Shown piece by piece: positions 25,782 to 33,977 of a stretch of 64,000 nucleotides of DNA; position 1 is the first letter of the stretch, and every line of letters begins with the position of its first letter. The position numbers and the translations under genes are program-made. Source of the DNA: JAMXLJ01 sp036558745 (GTDB taxonomy: Bacteria; Actinomycetota; Acidimicrobiia; IMCC26256; JAMXLJ01); contig DATBEZ010000035.1 of the NCBI GenBank assembly GCA_036558745.1, forward strand, positions 1 through 64,000, written 5' to 3'. The notes under the pieces are model-generated. The model saw nothing but the letters and a program-made list of their open reading frames with translations, searched no databases and was not told the origin of the DNA.

Positions 25782-26270
25782 ATGCCCACCAAGTTCCCCA
25801 TGCCGATCCAGGAGGCCGTCCGCGACCTGCTGATGGATCTGCTCGGCCGCGGCATCGCCGTGACCAAGGCGGAGCGTGTGTTCCTCGAGGACGACAGCGT
25901 CGCCGCCGTCGCCGACTTCGTCACCGACACCGGAGTCGTCGGTGTCGTGTGCATGGCGGATCTCGCGCTGGCCGCCACGCTCGGCGCGTCGCTCACGATG
26001 ATGCCGAACCCGGTCGTGCAGGACTCGATCCGCAAGAACGCCTTCGACGAGGAGATGCTCCTCGAGAACCTGACCGAGGTCCTGAACATCATGACCCGGT
26101 TGTTCAACAGTCCCGACACGCCTCACCTGAAGCTCGGCAACCTCCACACCCTTCCCGGCGAGCTGCCCGAGAAGATCCAGAAGCTGATGGCCCAGCCGGC
26201 CGCCCGTCGCGACTTCGACGTGACGGTCGAGGGCTACGGCGACGGCAAGCTGACGCTCTACGTGCGCTGA
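25782..26270 (+). CDS. CheX-like protein, divergent
   Basis: 162-aa protein not confidently recognised. The middle helix ENLTEVLNIMTRLFN contains the ExxN pattern used by CheC/CheX phosphatases, and the beta-rich halves (VAAVADFVTDTGVVGVVCM and FDVTVEGYGDGKLTLYVR) fit that fold. The paired second ExxN and the Gly-Asn are missing. GAGGAAG precedes the ATG. Its own FliA-type promoter and position after cheX-cheY2 place it in motility. Its last 13 bp overlap the convergent GNAT gene. Confidence 0.6.
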   Translation: MPTKFPMPIQEAVRDLLMDLLGRGIAVTKAERVFLEDDSVAAVADFVTDTGVVGVVCMADLALAATLGASLTMMPNPVVQDSIRKNAFDEEMLLENLTEVLNIMTRLFNSPDTPHLKLGNLHTLPGELPEKIQKLMAQPAARRDFDVTVEGYGDGKLTLYVR

Positions 26271-26833
26271 CCGCTCGCCGGCGGCGCGTCGCGGTCGAGC
26301 GTCCACACCATCTCGCGGCCCGACTCTCCGGGCGCGTCGGGTGAGCGGGGCACGATCGCACTGAGCTCCCATCCGAGCGTCCGTGGCACGCCCGCGCTGG
26401 CGACGTTGTCGACGTCGCAATGGATCTCGACCCGGCGCACGCCCGGGATGCCGAGTGCGAGCTCCGCGAGCGCGCGGGCCGCGCTCGACGCGATGCCGCG
26501 CCGGGTCCAGTCGACGTGGACCCAGTAGCCGATCTCGCGGATGTCGGGACCTCGTCGCTGATGGAGCCCGGCGGCGCCGACCACGTGCTGCTCGGTTGGG
26601 TCGAGGAGGACGTAGCCGAATTCGGCGCCGGCGTCGAAGTTCGCGATCGCGCCGGTGAGGAACGTGGTGATGCTGTCGATCGTCGCCGGCTCCGCCGCCC
26701 ACGGCATCCATGGGTGGATGTGCTCGAAGCTCGTGTTGATCGCCTCCACGAGCGCGGGCGCGTCGTCGAGCCGGTGGCGCCGCAGCACGACCGCGCCCGC
26801 GTCGACGCGCTCGGGGATCGTCACCATTGCCAT
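26258..26833 (-). CDS. GNAT family N-acetyltransferase (RimJ/RimL-like)
   Basis: 191-aa acetyltransferase: VVLRRHRLDDAPALVEAIN at the N-terminus, GYVLLDPTEQHVVGAAGLH (beta4), IREIGYWVHVDWTRRGIASSAARAL (acetyl-CoA binding motif A, RRGIASSA) and VRRVEIHCDVDNVAS. RimJ/RimL type by pattern, which usually acts on protein N-termini or small amines. Start taken at 26833; upstream frame is low-quality. No clear link to the motility genes. Confidence 0.85.
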   Translation of the reverse strand: MAMVTIPERVDAGAVVLRRHRLDDAPALVEAINTSFEHIHPWMPWAAEPATIDSITTFLTGAIANFDAGAEFGYVLLDPTEQHVVGAAGLHQRRGPDIREIGYWVHVDWTRRGIASSAARALAELALGIPGVRRVEIHCDVDNVASAGVPRTLGWELSAIVPRSPDAPGESGREMVWTLDRDAPPASGQRT

Positions 26834-26877
26834 CGACCGATGGTGACCGTGGCGGCGGCGCGCGCGCCAGCGCGTTT

Positions 26878-28773
26878 TCAGCCGAGCGCGGTGAGGAGCT
26901 TGGCGGCCAGGGGCGCCGCGACCCTGCCGCCGACGCCGCCACCCTCCACCAGCACGCCGAACGCGAGGTCGCCCCGGTAGCCGACGAACCACGCGTGCTC
27001 AGGGGGCGGGTTCCCGGTGCCGAACTCCGCGGTCCCGGTCTTGCCGGCGACCGGTGTGCCGGGAAGCCGCGCCGCGGTGCCGGTCCCGTCGTTGCTCGCG
27101 ACGACGTCGTGCATGAAGGACTGGAGCGCGCTGACGACGGTGGGGTCGAGCGCGTGCGTCGTCGTCGGTGTTGTCGGTGCCGGGTCGGTGACGAGGTTGG
27201 GCGCGCGCCACGTCCCGTCCTGCACCGCGGCGGCGACCGTCGTCATCTCGAGCGGGCTCGCGGTCACCTTGGCCTGACCGATCACCGATGCCGCGTGGTC
27301 CACCGCACCGGCGGGTGCCGGGAAGGTGCCGCTGGTCGCGGCGACGCCGAGGTCGAACTTCGCGCCGAAGCCGAACGTCTGTGCGGTACGGGCGAGCTGG
27401 TCGTCGCTCAGGCGCGAGCCGAGCTGGATGAACGCGGTGTTGCACGAGATGGTGAAGGCCTGCGCGAACGTCAACGACGGTCGCGACTCGCCCTCGAAGT
27501 TCGTGAAGCTGCGACCGTCGACGGTGAACCTCGGCGGGCACGTCGTGGGCTGGCCCGCACCGACGCCCGATCCCAGCAGCGCGGCGGACGTGATGATCTT
27601 GAACGTGGAGCCCGGCGGGTAGCGGCCGTCGAGCGCGCGGTCGAACTCCTCGCTCGCCGGGGTGCTGACGACCGCGAGGATCGCCCCGGTCGAGGGCTGC
27701 TCGACCACGAGCGCGGCGTGGTTCACGCCCGCGAGCGCGGCCTCTGCCGCGCGCTGCACGCGCAGGTCGATCGTCGTGCGCACCGGTTGGGGAGCGACGC
27801 CGGCCTTCCGGGCGAGGACGATGGGCGGCGCGTCGCCGGCGCGCACGATCTCCGCCACGGCGTCGGGCGTTCCCGCGAGCCTGCGCTCGAACGTGCGCTC
27901 CAGACCTCTCAGACCCACGACGTCGGACGCGGCGTACGGCGGCCCGAGCTGGTGCAGGAGCTCGGCGGTGATCGGGCCGACCGCGCCGACGACGTGGGCG
28001 GCGAGATCGGGCGTCACGCCCTGACGGCCCAGTGAACGGAAGACCGTTCCCGGGACCGGGTACAGCTGGGGTCGCACCGCGTCGTACTGCGCATCGGTGA
28101 GCGTGGCCACCGGCACGAACGCGTCGGGATGGAGCCCGGGTTGGTCGAGCGCCTTTGCGACAGCGGCGGGATCCGCGCCCGCGTACCGCTGGAGCGCCGC
28201 GAGCAGGCTCGCGCGGTCCTTGACCCGTCGAGGCTCGACACCGACGGCGATCACGCCGACCGTGAGGGGCGCGCCGTCGGCGGCGAGGATGTCGGCGCGC
28301 GGGTGGGCGACCCGCGTGACGGTGAAGCGCCCGTCGGACGTGAGTTGTGGATGCACGGCGGCCGGGGACCACGTGACGAGCCAGTGCTTGTCGCTCGCGC
28401 GCGACAGGCGCAGGCTGCCGTCGTACGCGTACGGACCGACGTCGGCGAGGGTGAGGTCGGCGTGGAAGCCGACCGTCGCGAGGTCGCCCGTCGTCGTGAC
28501 CGCGCGTCGTGTGAAGTGCGCGCGGATCACACCGAGACCACGGTCCATGCCGTCGTAGGTCGCAGTGAAGGTCGCGGGTGGTGACTGCACCAGCTTGCGC
28601 ATGGCTGCCCAGTCGTGACGCTGCCAGGCCGTGAGGTAGCGGTTCGCGACGTCCTCGGGGCGTTCGCCGGAGCTGCTGCTGCCCGCGAACAGCACGATCG
28701 GGATCGCGACCGCGACCACGACGACCGCGAGCAGCACCGCCATCGAGATCCAGAACGCCCGCCGCCGTCTCAT
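26878..28773 (-). CDS. Penicillin-binding transpeptidase (class B, MecA-like N-terminus)
   Basis: 631-aa membrane-anchored D,D-transpeptidase that cross-links peptidoglycan outside the membrane. One N-terminal TM (about 9-30), then an NTF2-like domain as in MecA-type PBPs (about 38-140), a dimerisation domain and the transpeptidase domain. Active-site motifs: Ser389 in STFK, SCN (443-445) and KTG (578-580). A lone copy between motility regions, not in a division cluster, so it is more like PbpA-type accessory PBPs than FtsI. Confidence 0.9.
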   Translation of the reverse strand: MRRRRAFWISMAVLLAVVVVAVAIPIVLFAGSSSSGERPEDVANRYLTAWQRHDWAAMRKLVQSPPATFTATYDGMDRGLGVIRAHFTRRAVTTTGDLATVGFHADLTLADVGPYAYDGSLRLSRASDKHWLVTWSPAAVHPQLTSDGRFTVTRVAHPRADILAADGAPLTVGVIAVGVEPRRVKDRASLLAALQRYAGADPAAVAKALDQPGLHPDAFVPVATLTDAQYDAVRPQLYPVPGTVFRSLGRQGVTPDLAAHVVGAVGPITAELLHQLGPPYAASDVVGLRGLERTFERRLAGTPDAVAEIVRAGDAPPIVLARKAGVAPQPVRTTIDLRVQRAAEAALAGVNHAALVVEQPSTGAILAVVSTPASEEFDRALDGRYPPGSTFKIITSAALLGSGVGAGQPTTCPPRFTVDGRSFTNFEGESRPSLTFAQAFTISCNTAFIQLGSRLSDDQLARTAQTFGFGAKFDLGVAATSGTFPAPAGAVDHAASVIGQAKVTASPLEMTTVAAAVQDGTWRAPNLVTDPAPTTPTTTHALDPTVVSALQSFMHDVVASNDGTGTAARLPGTPVAGKTGTAEFGTGNPPPEHAWFVGYRGDLAFGVLVEGGGVGGRVAAPLAAKLLTALG

Positions 28774-28869
28774 GGTGCAGGGAGGCTACCGAGGGCCGAC
28801 TGCGCGTCGTCGCACGGGCAAGCCCCGCCATGAAGCCGCCGCGACGGCGCCGATAGGCTTCCGCCCGGG
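28774..28869. promoter_or_regulatory. Divergent intergenic region
   Basis: 96-bp gap between the PBP and the first glycosyltransferase-like gene. It contains GCCGAT (28849-28854) but the -35 position has CATG instead of CTCA, so it is not counted as a FliA-type promoter. Confidence 0.3.
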
Positions 28870-30912
28870 ATGTCGAGGCAGCGGGTGCGCGTCGAGCCCG
28901 GAGGCGACCTCGGGCGGGAGCAGCTGCCGGACGACGCGGCCCGGGCGCAGCGCGCTGCGCCCGCCGTCCGCTCCGCGTGGATCGTGGCCGTGCTCTGCGT
29001 GCTCGCCTTCGTGCTGGCGATCGTCGTCGCGAAGCAGCTGTTCCCGTACCTCAGCCGCAACCCCGACGAGACCGCGTACATCATGCAGTCGCGGATGGTG
29101 CGCGCCGGCGAGATCAGCCTGCCGGCGGCGACCCACGCTCCCTTCTTCCGCCCTGCGCTGAGCGCTCCCCATGATGGGAAAATCGTCTTCCTCTACACGC
29201 CGGAGTGGCCCGCGGTCCTCGGCGTCTCGAGCGCGTTGTTCGGCACGAGCGTGGTGGCGCTCGCGCTCACGGCCGCGGCGACGGTGGCCGTCGTCTACCT
29301 GTTCGCACGCGAGCTCTTCGAGCGGCGGGTTGCGCTCGTCGCCGCGGCGATCTTCGCCCTGTCGCCGATCTTCGTCGTGCAGACGGGCACGCGATTGTCC
29401 TACGTGTTCGGCGTCCTCACCGACGTCACGTTCGGCTGGCTGCTCCTGCGTGGGCTGCGGACCGGGTCGCGTTGGTCGTACGTCGCCGCGGGAGCGGCGT
29501 TCGGGGCTGCGTTCTTCGGGCGGGCGTTCGATGCCGTGCTCTTCGCCGTCCCGTTGCTCGTCTACGTGCTGTGCACGCGACGCCGACAGCTCGGCGCGCT
29601 GCTCCGGCCGCTGGCGTGGTTCCTGCTCGGGGTCGCGCCGTTGCTCGTCGTGACGGCGCTCGTCAATCAGAACTTGATGGGAAGCATCTTCAGCTTCCCG
29701 GAGAACGTCGTCGGTGCGCACAGCACGTTCGGCTGGGGCAAGAAGCTGGCGTTCCAGCCGCCGCCCGGCCAGCGGCCCGTACCGATCGACTTCAGCGTCG
29801 GGAACGCGTTCCTCACCCTGTGGCGCAACGTGATCGAAGTCAGAGCCTGGATCTTCGGTGGTGTGCTCGCGGTGCTCGTTGCGGTGGTCGGATTGATTCG
29901 GGTGCGGCCGAAGGCGCGCGACTGGCTGCTGTTGGGCATCATCGCCGCGTTCCCCGTCGGTTACCTCTTCTGGTACGGCATCTACACCGCGACGTCGACC
30001 TACCACGGCGTCTACTCGTACGGTCCGTACTACTACTTCCCCGCGTTCGTCGCGCTCGCACTCCTCGTCGCCCGCGGGTTGGTCGGCCTCCTCGAGGGCC
30101 GGCGGTTTGCAGTGGTCGCAGTCGTGGCGGTCGTTCTCGTCGCCACGACGGCCGTTCTCATGCGAAACCCGGTGCACAACGCGACGCAGAACGCGGCGTC
30201 GCAGCGTCGTGCGTTGCGACTCTTCGCGAGTGTGCCGAAGCACGACGCGCTCGTCGTCCTCCCGCAGTACTGGATCGGCAGCCCGTATGCCACGCTCACC
30301 AACGACCCCGATCTGAAGAACCCGGTCCTGTACGCGCTCGATCAAGGCGATCGCAACGTCGAGCTCTTCCAACGCTTCCGTGCGCGTCGGGCCTTCATCG
30401 TCGCCGAGCGCTTCGACGCAGGTGCCGACATCTTTTCGGCGTCGCCGCGTCACGTGATCGAACCGACTGCACTCGAGCCGCTGTCGTCCTGGACGGTCTC
30501 TATGCGGGTCCGCAATCCGGGCAGCCAGCGCTACGTCATCGCGTACGTCGCCGAGGGTGACCACGTCGTGCAGCAGGTGCTCGACACCCACTCCACGACG
30601 GGCGCGACCTACGACGCCCGCTTCACCGTCTTCGAGCCGGGCGCGCACATCACCGGTACCGGCTCGCAGCTCGTTCTCGAGCGCGCCGACCACTCGCGCC
30701 TCACCGTCGGTGTCGCGCTCGGCTCGTCACCCGACCTGGCTGCCGCCGAGCGGTACGAGTACCGCTATCCCTATGCAGCGGCACCCGGCGAGACACAAGT
30801 CGTCACCACGCCGTCGCAGTGGCATCGCCTCGCGTTCCTCAACGGGAAGGTCGCGTGGATCGCGCAGGATGTCGGCCCGGTCCTGACCCGGCCGGCGCCA
30901 CCCGGCACGTAG
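28870..30912 (+). CDS. Polytopic glycosyltransferase-like membrane protein (GT39/ArnT-like)
   Basis: 680-aa integral membrane protein with about 11 TM segments in the first 440 residues and a soluble C-terminal domain of about 240 residues. The first extracytoplasmic loop has NPDETAYIMQSRMV, with acidic residues placed as in GT-C lipid-phosphosugar transferases, and the GT39-like repeated TM pattern follows. It probably moves a sugar from a polyprenyl carrier to a protein or glycan outside the membrane. ATG/GTG context CGGGATG. It is followed by a related gene 81 bp downstream. Confidence 0.72.
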   Translation: MSRQRVRVEPGGDLGREQLPDDAARAQRAAPAVRSAWIVAVLCVLAFVLAIVVAKQLFPYLSRNPDETAYIMQSRMVRAGEISLPAATHAPFFRPALSAPHDGKIVFLYTPEWPAVLGVSSALFGTSVVALALTAAATVAVVYLFARELFERRVALVAAAIFALSPIFVVQTGTRLSYVFGVLTDVTFGWLLLRGLRTGSRWSYVAAGAAFGAAFFGRAFDAVLFAVPLLVYVLCTRRRQLGALLRPLAWFLLGVAPLLVVTALVNQNLMGSIFSFPENVVGAHSTFGWGKKLAFQPPPGQRPVPIDFSVGNAFLTLWRNVIEVRAWIFGGVLAVLVAVVGLIRVRPKARDWLLLGIIAAFPVGYLFWYGIYTATSTYHGVYSYGPYYYFPAFVALALLVARGLVGLLEGRRFAVVAVVAVVLVATTAVLMRNPVHNATQNAASQRRALRLFASVPKHDALVVLPQYWIGSPYATLTNDPDLKNPVLYALDQGDRNVELFQRFRARRAFIVAERFDAGADIFSASPRHVIEPTALEPLSSWTVSMRVRNPGSQRYVIAYVAEGDHVVQQVLDTHSTTGATYDARFTVFEPGAHITGTGSQLVLERADHSRLTVGVALGSSPDLAAAERYEYRYPYAAAPGETQVVTTPSQWHRLAFLNGKVAWIAQDVGPVLTRPAPPGT

Positions 30913-30918
30913 GTCGGG

Positions 30919-30940
30919 GGCCCGGTTGTCGCCCCGGGCC
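30919..30940 (+). terminator. Short hairpin between the two glycosyltransferase genes
   Basis: GGCCCGG (30919-30925) pairs with CCGGGCC (30934-30940) across an 8-nt loop, right after the upstream stop codon. No T-tract; weak terminator or attenuator. Confidence 0.4.
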
Positions 30941-30993
30941 GCAACGAGTTCAATGCGAACCGAGATGAGTGGGCGATCTGTCGGGGCGACACC

Positions 30994-32358
30994 GTGAGTC
31001 CTGCGCCGACGTCGGTTGCGGAGGACGTCGCGGTCGACGTCCCGTCGCGGCGGACGTTCACGGTGAGCCTCGGCGCGATCCTGCTGTTCGGTGTCCTCGT
31101 CCGCGTTCTCTACCTCGAGGTCGTCGGACCGCACACCCGCCTGTTCGCGGACTCGGGGTGGTACTACGCGCAGGCCGGAAACATCCGGCGCGGGATCGGC
31201 TACGTCGACATCGCGCGCGAGATCGGCTTCTGGAACGGGCGTGCCGTCCCGCACGGGCTGAGGGCGACCGCGTTCTGGCCGCCCGGCTATCCGACGTTCC
31301 TGGCCGGTGTGCAGGTGCTGTTCGGAACGACGGTCTTCGTGTCCCGGGTCGCCGGCGCAGCGACCGGTGCGGCGACGATCGCGCTCACGGGGCTGCTCGG
31401 CCGTTCGATCGCGGGAGCGCGTGTCGGGATCGTCGCGGCCGCGCTCGTCGCCGTGAGCCCGTTGCTCATCGCGGCCGACGGTTCGTTGATGTCGGAGACG
31501 TTGTATGTGCCGCTCGTCGTGCTCGCGCTGCTCCTCGCGCATCACGCGCGGAACCGTCCGACCATCCTGTCATGGTGCGCGCTCGGTGCGGCGATCGGGC
31601 TTGCCGCGCTCGTGCGGGAGGACGCACTGCTGCTCGTCGTCTTCGTGATGATCCCCACCGCGGTGCTCGTCCGGCGCCCGATTCGCGAGGTCGCTTCGCG
31701 TTTCGCGGTCGGCGCGGTCGTGCTCGTCGCGGTCCTTGCGCCGTGGGTCGTGCGCAACGCCGTCGTCGTCGGGCAGCCGACGTTGTCGACCGTGGCCGCG
31801 TCATGGGTGGTCGCGGGCGCGAATTGCGCGTCGACCTATCACGGATCGTCGGTCGGGTACTGGGACGGCGCGTGCACCCACCCGGAGCTGGGGTTCCGGA
31901 TGAGCGAGGTCTCGTACGCGAACCGTGAGCGGACCCAGGGTGTGTCCTACGCACTCCACCACGCGGGCAGGTGGCCCGCGGTCGTCACCGCGCGGGTCGC
32001 GCGCGTGTGGGGCCTGTGGAACCCGTCGGACCAGGCCCGTCTGGACCATGTCGAGAGCCGTAACCGCGCCTGGCAAGAGCTCATGTGGCCGGTGTCGATC
32101 GTGGTCCTCGTGCTCGGCATCCTTGGGTTGCGCGTCCTCGCGCGTCACGGCCGGCAGATCGCGATGCTCCTGGCGCCGATCGCGATGACGACGGTCCTTG
32201 CGGCGATCAGCTACGGCAACACGCGCTTTCGCGGTCCGGCAGAGTGCGCGCTCGCGGTCGGTGCCGCCGCGCTGCTCGTGCATTCTTGGGAGCGGTGGAT
32301 CGGGGGACGGGCCAGGGTCAAGCGGCGCCCGGCTCGTGCTGCTGGAGCTCGTTCGTGA
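30994..32358 (+). CDS. Polytopic glycosyltransferase-like membrane protein (GT39-like)
   Basis: 454-aa membrane protein with about 10 TM helices. The loop after TM1 contains FADSGWYYAQAGNIRRGIGY, and PPGYPTFLAG follows, a pattern seen in GT39/PMT-like family members (acidic residue then P-x-Y-P). GTG start. Its last 41 bp overlap the 3' end of the convergent small membrane protein gene of the flagellar strand. A role in surface or flagellar glycosylation is possible from context only. Confidence 0.75.
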   Translation: MSPAPTSVAEDVAVDVPSRRTFTVSLGAILLFGVLVRVLYLEVVGPHTRLFADSGWYYAQAGNIRRGIGYVDIAREIGFWNGRAVPHGLRATAFWPPGYPTFLAGVQVLFGTTVFVSRVAGAATGAATIALTGLLGRSIAGARVGIVAAALVAVSPLLIAADGSLMSETLYVPLVVLALLLAHHARNRPTILSWCALGAAIGLAALVREDALLLVVFVMIPTAVLVRRPIREVASRFAVGAVVLVAVLAPWVVRNAVVVGQPTLSTVAASWVVAGANCASTYHGSSVGYWDGACTHPELGFRMSEVSYANRERTQGVSYALHHAGRWPAVVTARVARVWGLWNPSDQARLDHVESRNRAWQELMWPVSIVVLVLGILGLRVLARHGRQIAMLLAPIAMTTVLAAISYGNTRFRGPAECALAVGAAALLVHSWERWIGGRARVKRRPARAAGARS

Positions 32359-32632
32359 CGTCCTGGTCGGCGCGCTCGGCGTCGAGCTGGGCGAGGCGGG
32401 CCGCAAGCGCTTCGGCGTCGCGCTCCGCGTCGGCCATCGCGTTCTGGCGGTGGTACGCGAGCAGCAGCGCGTTGAAGCCGCCGATCGCGATCCACGCGAC
32501 CACGAGCGCGAGCAGGTAGCGGACCGCGGCGTCGGGAAGGGCCGTGTTGCCCTGGAGGAGCGCGACGAACGTCGGCGCCCAGAGCAGGAGTGACGCGATC
32601 AGCGTGGTGGCGAAGCGGGTCTCGGGCTGCAC
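32318..32632 (-). CDS. Small two-TM protein with C-terminal coiled coil, last gene of flagellar operon
   Basis: 104-aa protein: two hydrophobic segments (ATTLIASLLLWAPTFVALL and YLLALVVAWIAIGGFNALLL) followed by a charged helix (AMADAERDAEALAARLAQLDAERA) likely to form a coiled coil in the cytoplasm. GTG at 32632, 13 bp after the flhF stop. Family not recognised. Its position suggests it is made with FlhF and FlhA. The 3' end overlaps the opposing glycosyltransferase by 41 bp. Confidence 0.6.
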   Translation of the reverse strand: MQPETRFATTLIASLLLWAPTFVALLQGNTALPDAAVRYLLALVVAWIAIGGFNALLLAYHRQNAMADAERDAEALAARLAQLDAERADQDVTNELQQHEPGAA

Positions 32633-32645
32633 GACTGGTCTCCGA

Positions 32646-33977
32646 TCACGCCGCGAGCCGCTCGACGAGCACCTGGGCCCACCGCTCCGGCGTGGCCCGG
32701 CGACCGTCGAGCCGTGCGATCGGGATGCCGAGGTGCAGGATCGACGCCGGCGACACGGTGGCGCGCACGTTCTCGAGCGCGATCGCGTCGACCGCCCCGA
32801 CCCGTTCGGCCCACGCGGCGACGTCCTCGGGCTTGCGGGTGGCGTCCACGACACCCCACGTCAACGTGGGCTCGAGCGCGTCCACGACGCCGCGCGCCCA
32901 GGTGGCTTCCTCCATGCCTTCGCACGACTCGACCGCGACGACCGTCACCCGGTCACGGCGCCACCAGCTGCGGCGCCGCTGCGCGGCCGTGCTCGCGTCG
33001 GCAACGTGCAGCCACGCGGGGAGCCCGGCCTCGTTCGCCTGTGAGACGACCACGACGCTGTCGGGGTCGACCGAGAGCTCCTTGGCCAGGTCGCGCGCCA
33101 CGCCGGTGCTGCCGGTGCCGATGATCGCGACGACGGAGCCGGTGCCCGTCGGCACCGCCGGCGCGCTCGGCAGCGCGTGCAGCCGGCGGGCCAGCTCCAC
33201 CTGCAGCTCGCGACCGGACGTGTGCACGGGGACGAGCGCGACCGGCAGACCGAGGCGCGTGAGCGGCGAGCGCTCGGCCGCGCTGCGGGCCGGTGTGCGG
33301 GCCGGCATCGCGACCGGCGCGGTCGCGACGGCTTCGTCCGCCGCCGGCGTCGCCGGCACGACCGGAACGGGGATCGACGGCGGGTCCGACGCCTCGAGGT
33401 CGTCGAGCGTGGGCCACACGTGCGCGCGGGCGGCGACGGCAGCGGGTTCGCCGGCCGCGACGTCGCGCGGACGCGGCGCACGGGTCCGCTGGATGGGCGT
33501 CGGGCGGGCCGCGATCGCGGGCGGCGTGTCGTCGGGGTCGGTGTCGTCGTCCTCGACGGTCTCGCGCGCGAGCCGGTCGAGGATCTCTGCGAACGACGCG
33601 GTCTCGGTCGAGAGCGTGGGCGCGTCCGTATTCCCACCGGCGAGCTCGTCGTCGGAGCGGTCCGCGTGAGCCATCCGGATCGGCGCGTCGTCGATGGTGC
33701 TCGCGTCGATGGTGTTCGTGTCGTCGGCGTCGATGCCGAGCGGCGCCCCCACGATGTCGGCGTCGGTGATCCGCGCCTCGGTGATCCGCGCCTCGGCGAT
33801 CATCCCGTCGGCAGGCTCGACGACGACCTCGTACGTCTCGCGCGCGAAGAAGCCGCCGAGGCCGCCTTTGCGCACCTTGTTGGCCTCGACGATCTGCGCG
33901 TCGGGACCGAGCTCACGGTGCACGCGTGCGAGGAGGTCCTCGACGCTGGTGCCCTCAAACCGTCGCTGGCTGGGCAA
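32646..33977 (-). CDS. flhF: FlhF-like protein with degenerate GTPase domain
   Basis: 443-aa protein. The N-terminal B domain is FlhF-like: RRFEGTSVEDLLARVHRELGPDAQIV followed by GGLGGFFARETYEVVVE. A long acidic, low-complexity linker (about 60-260) leads to a C-terminal domain in the SRP-GTPase position. There the P-loop reads GTGSTGVARD instead of GPTGVGKTTT, the DTAGR motif is replaced by VAVESCEG and the TKxD motif by ALENV, so nucleotide binding is unlikely. In other bacteria FlhF sets flagellar site and number. Its start overlaps the end of flhA by 23 bp. Confidence 0.8.
   Translation of the reverse strand: MPSQRRFEGTSVEDLLARVHRELGPDAQIVEANKVRKGGLGGFFARETYEVVVEPADGMIAEARITEARITDADIVGAPLGIDADDTNTIDASTIDDAPIRMAHADRSDDELAGGNTDAPTLSTETASFAEILDRLARETVEDDDTDPDDTPPAIAARPTPIQRTRAPRPRDVAAGEPAAVAARAHVWPTLDDLEASDPPSIPVPVVPATPAADEAVATAPVAMPARTPARSAAERSPLTRLGLPVALVPVHTSGRELQVELARRLHALPSAPAVPTGTGSVVAIIGTGSTGVARDLAKELSVDPDSVVVVSQANEAGLPAWLHVADASTAAQRRRSWWRRDRVTVVAVESCEGMEEATWARGVVDALEPTLTWGVVDATRKPEDVAAWAERVGAVDAIALENVRATVSPASILHLGIPIARLDGRRATPERWAQVLVERLAA

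Noticed and set aside
17553..30982. Identical 12-mer GGGCGATCTGTC at 17553-17564 and 30971-30982
   Set aside because: A single shared 12-mer is expected by chance among all 12-mers of a GC-rich 64-kb window; no flanking similarity.
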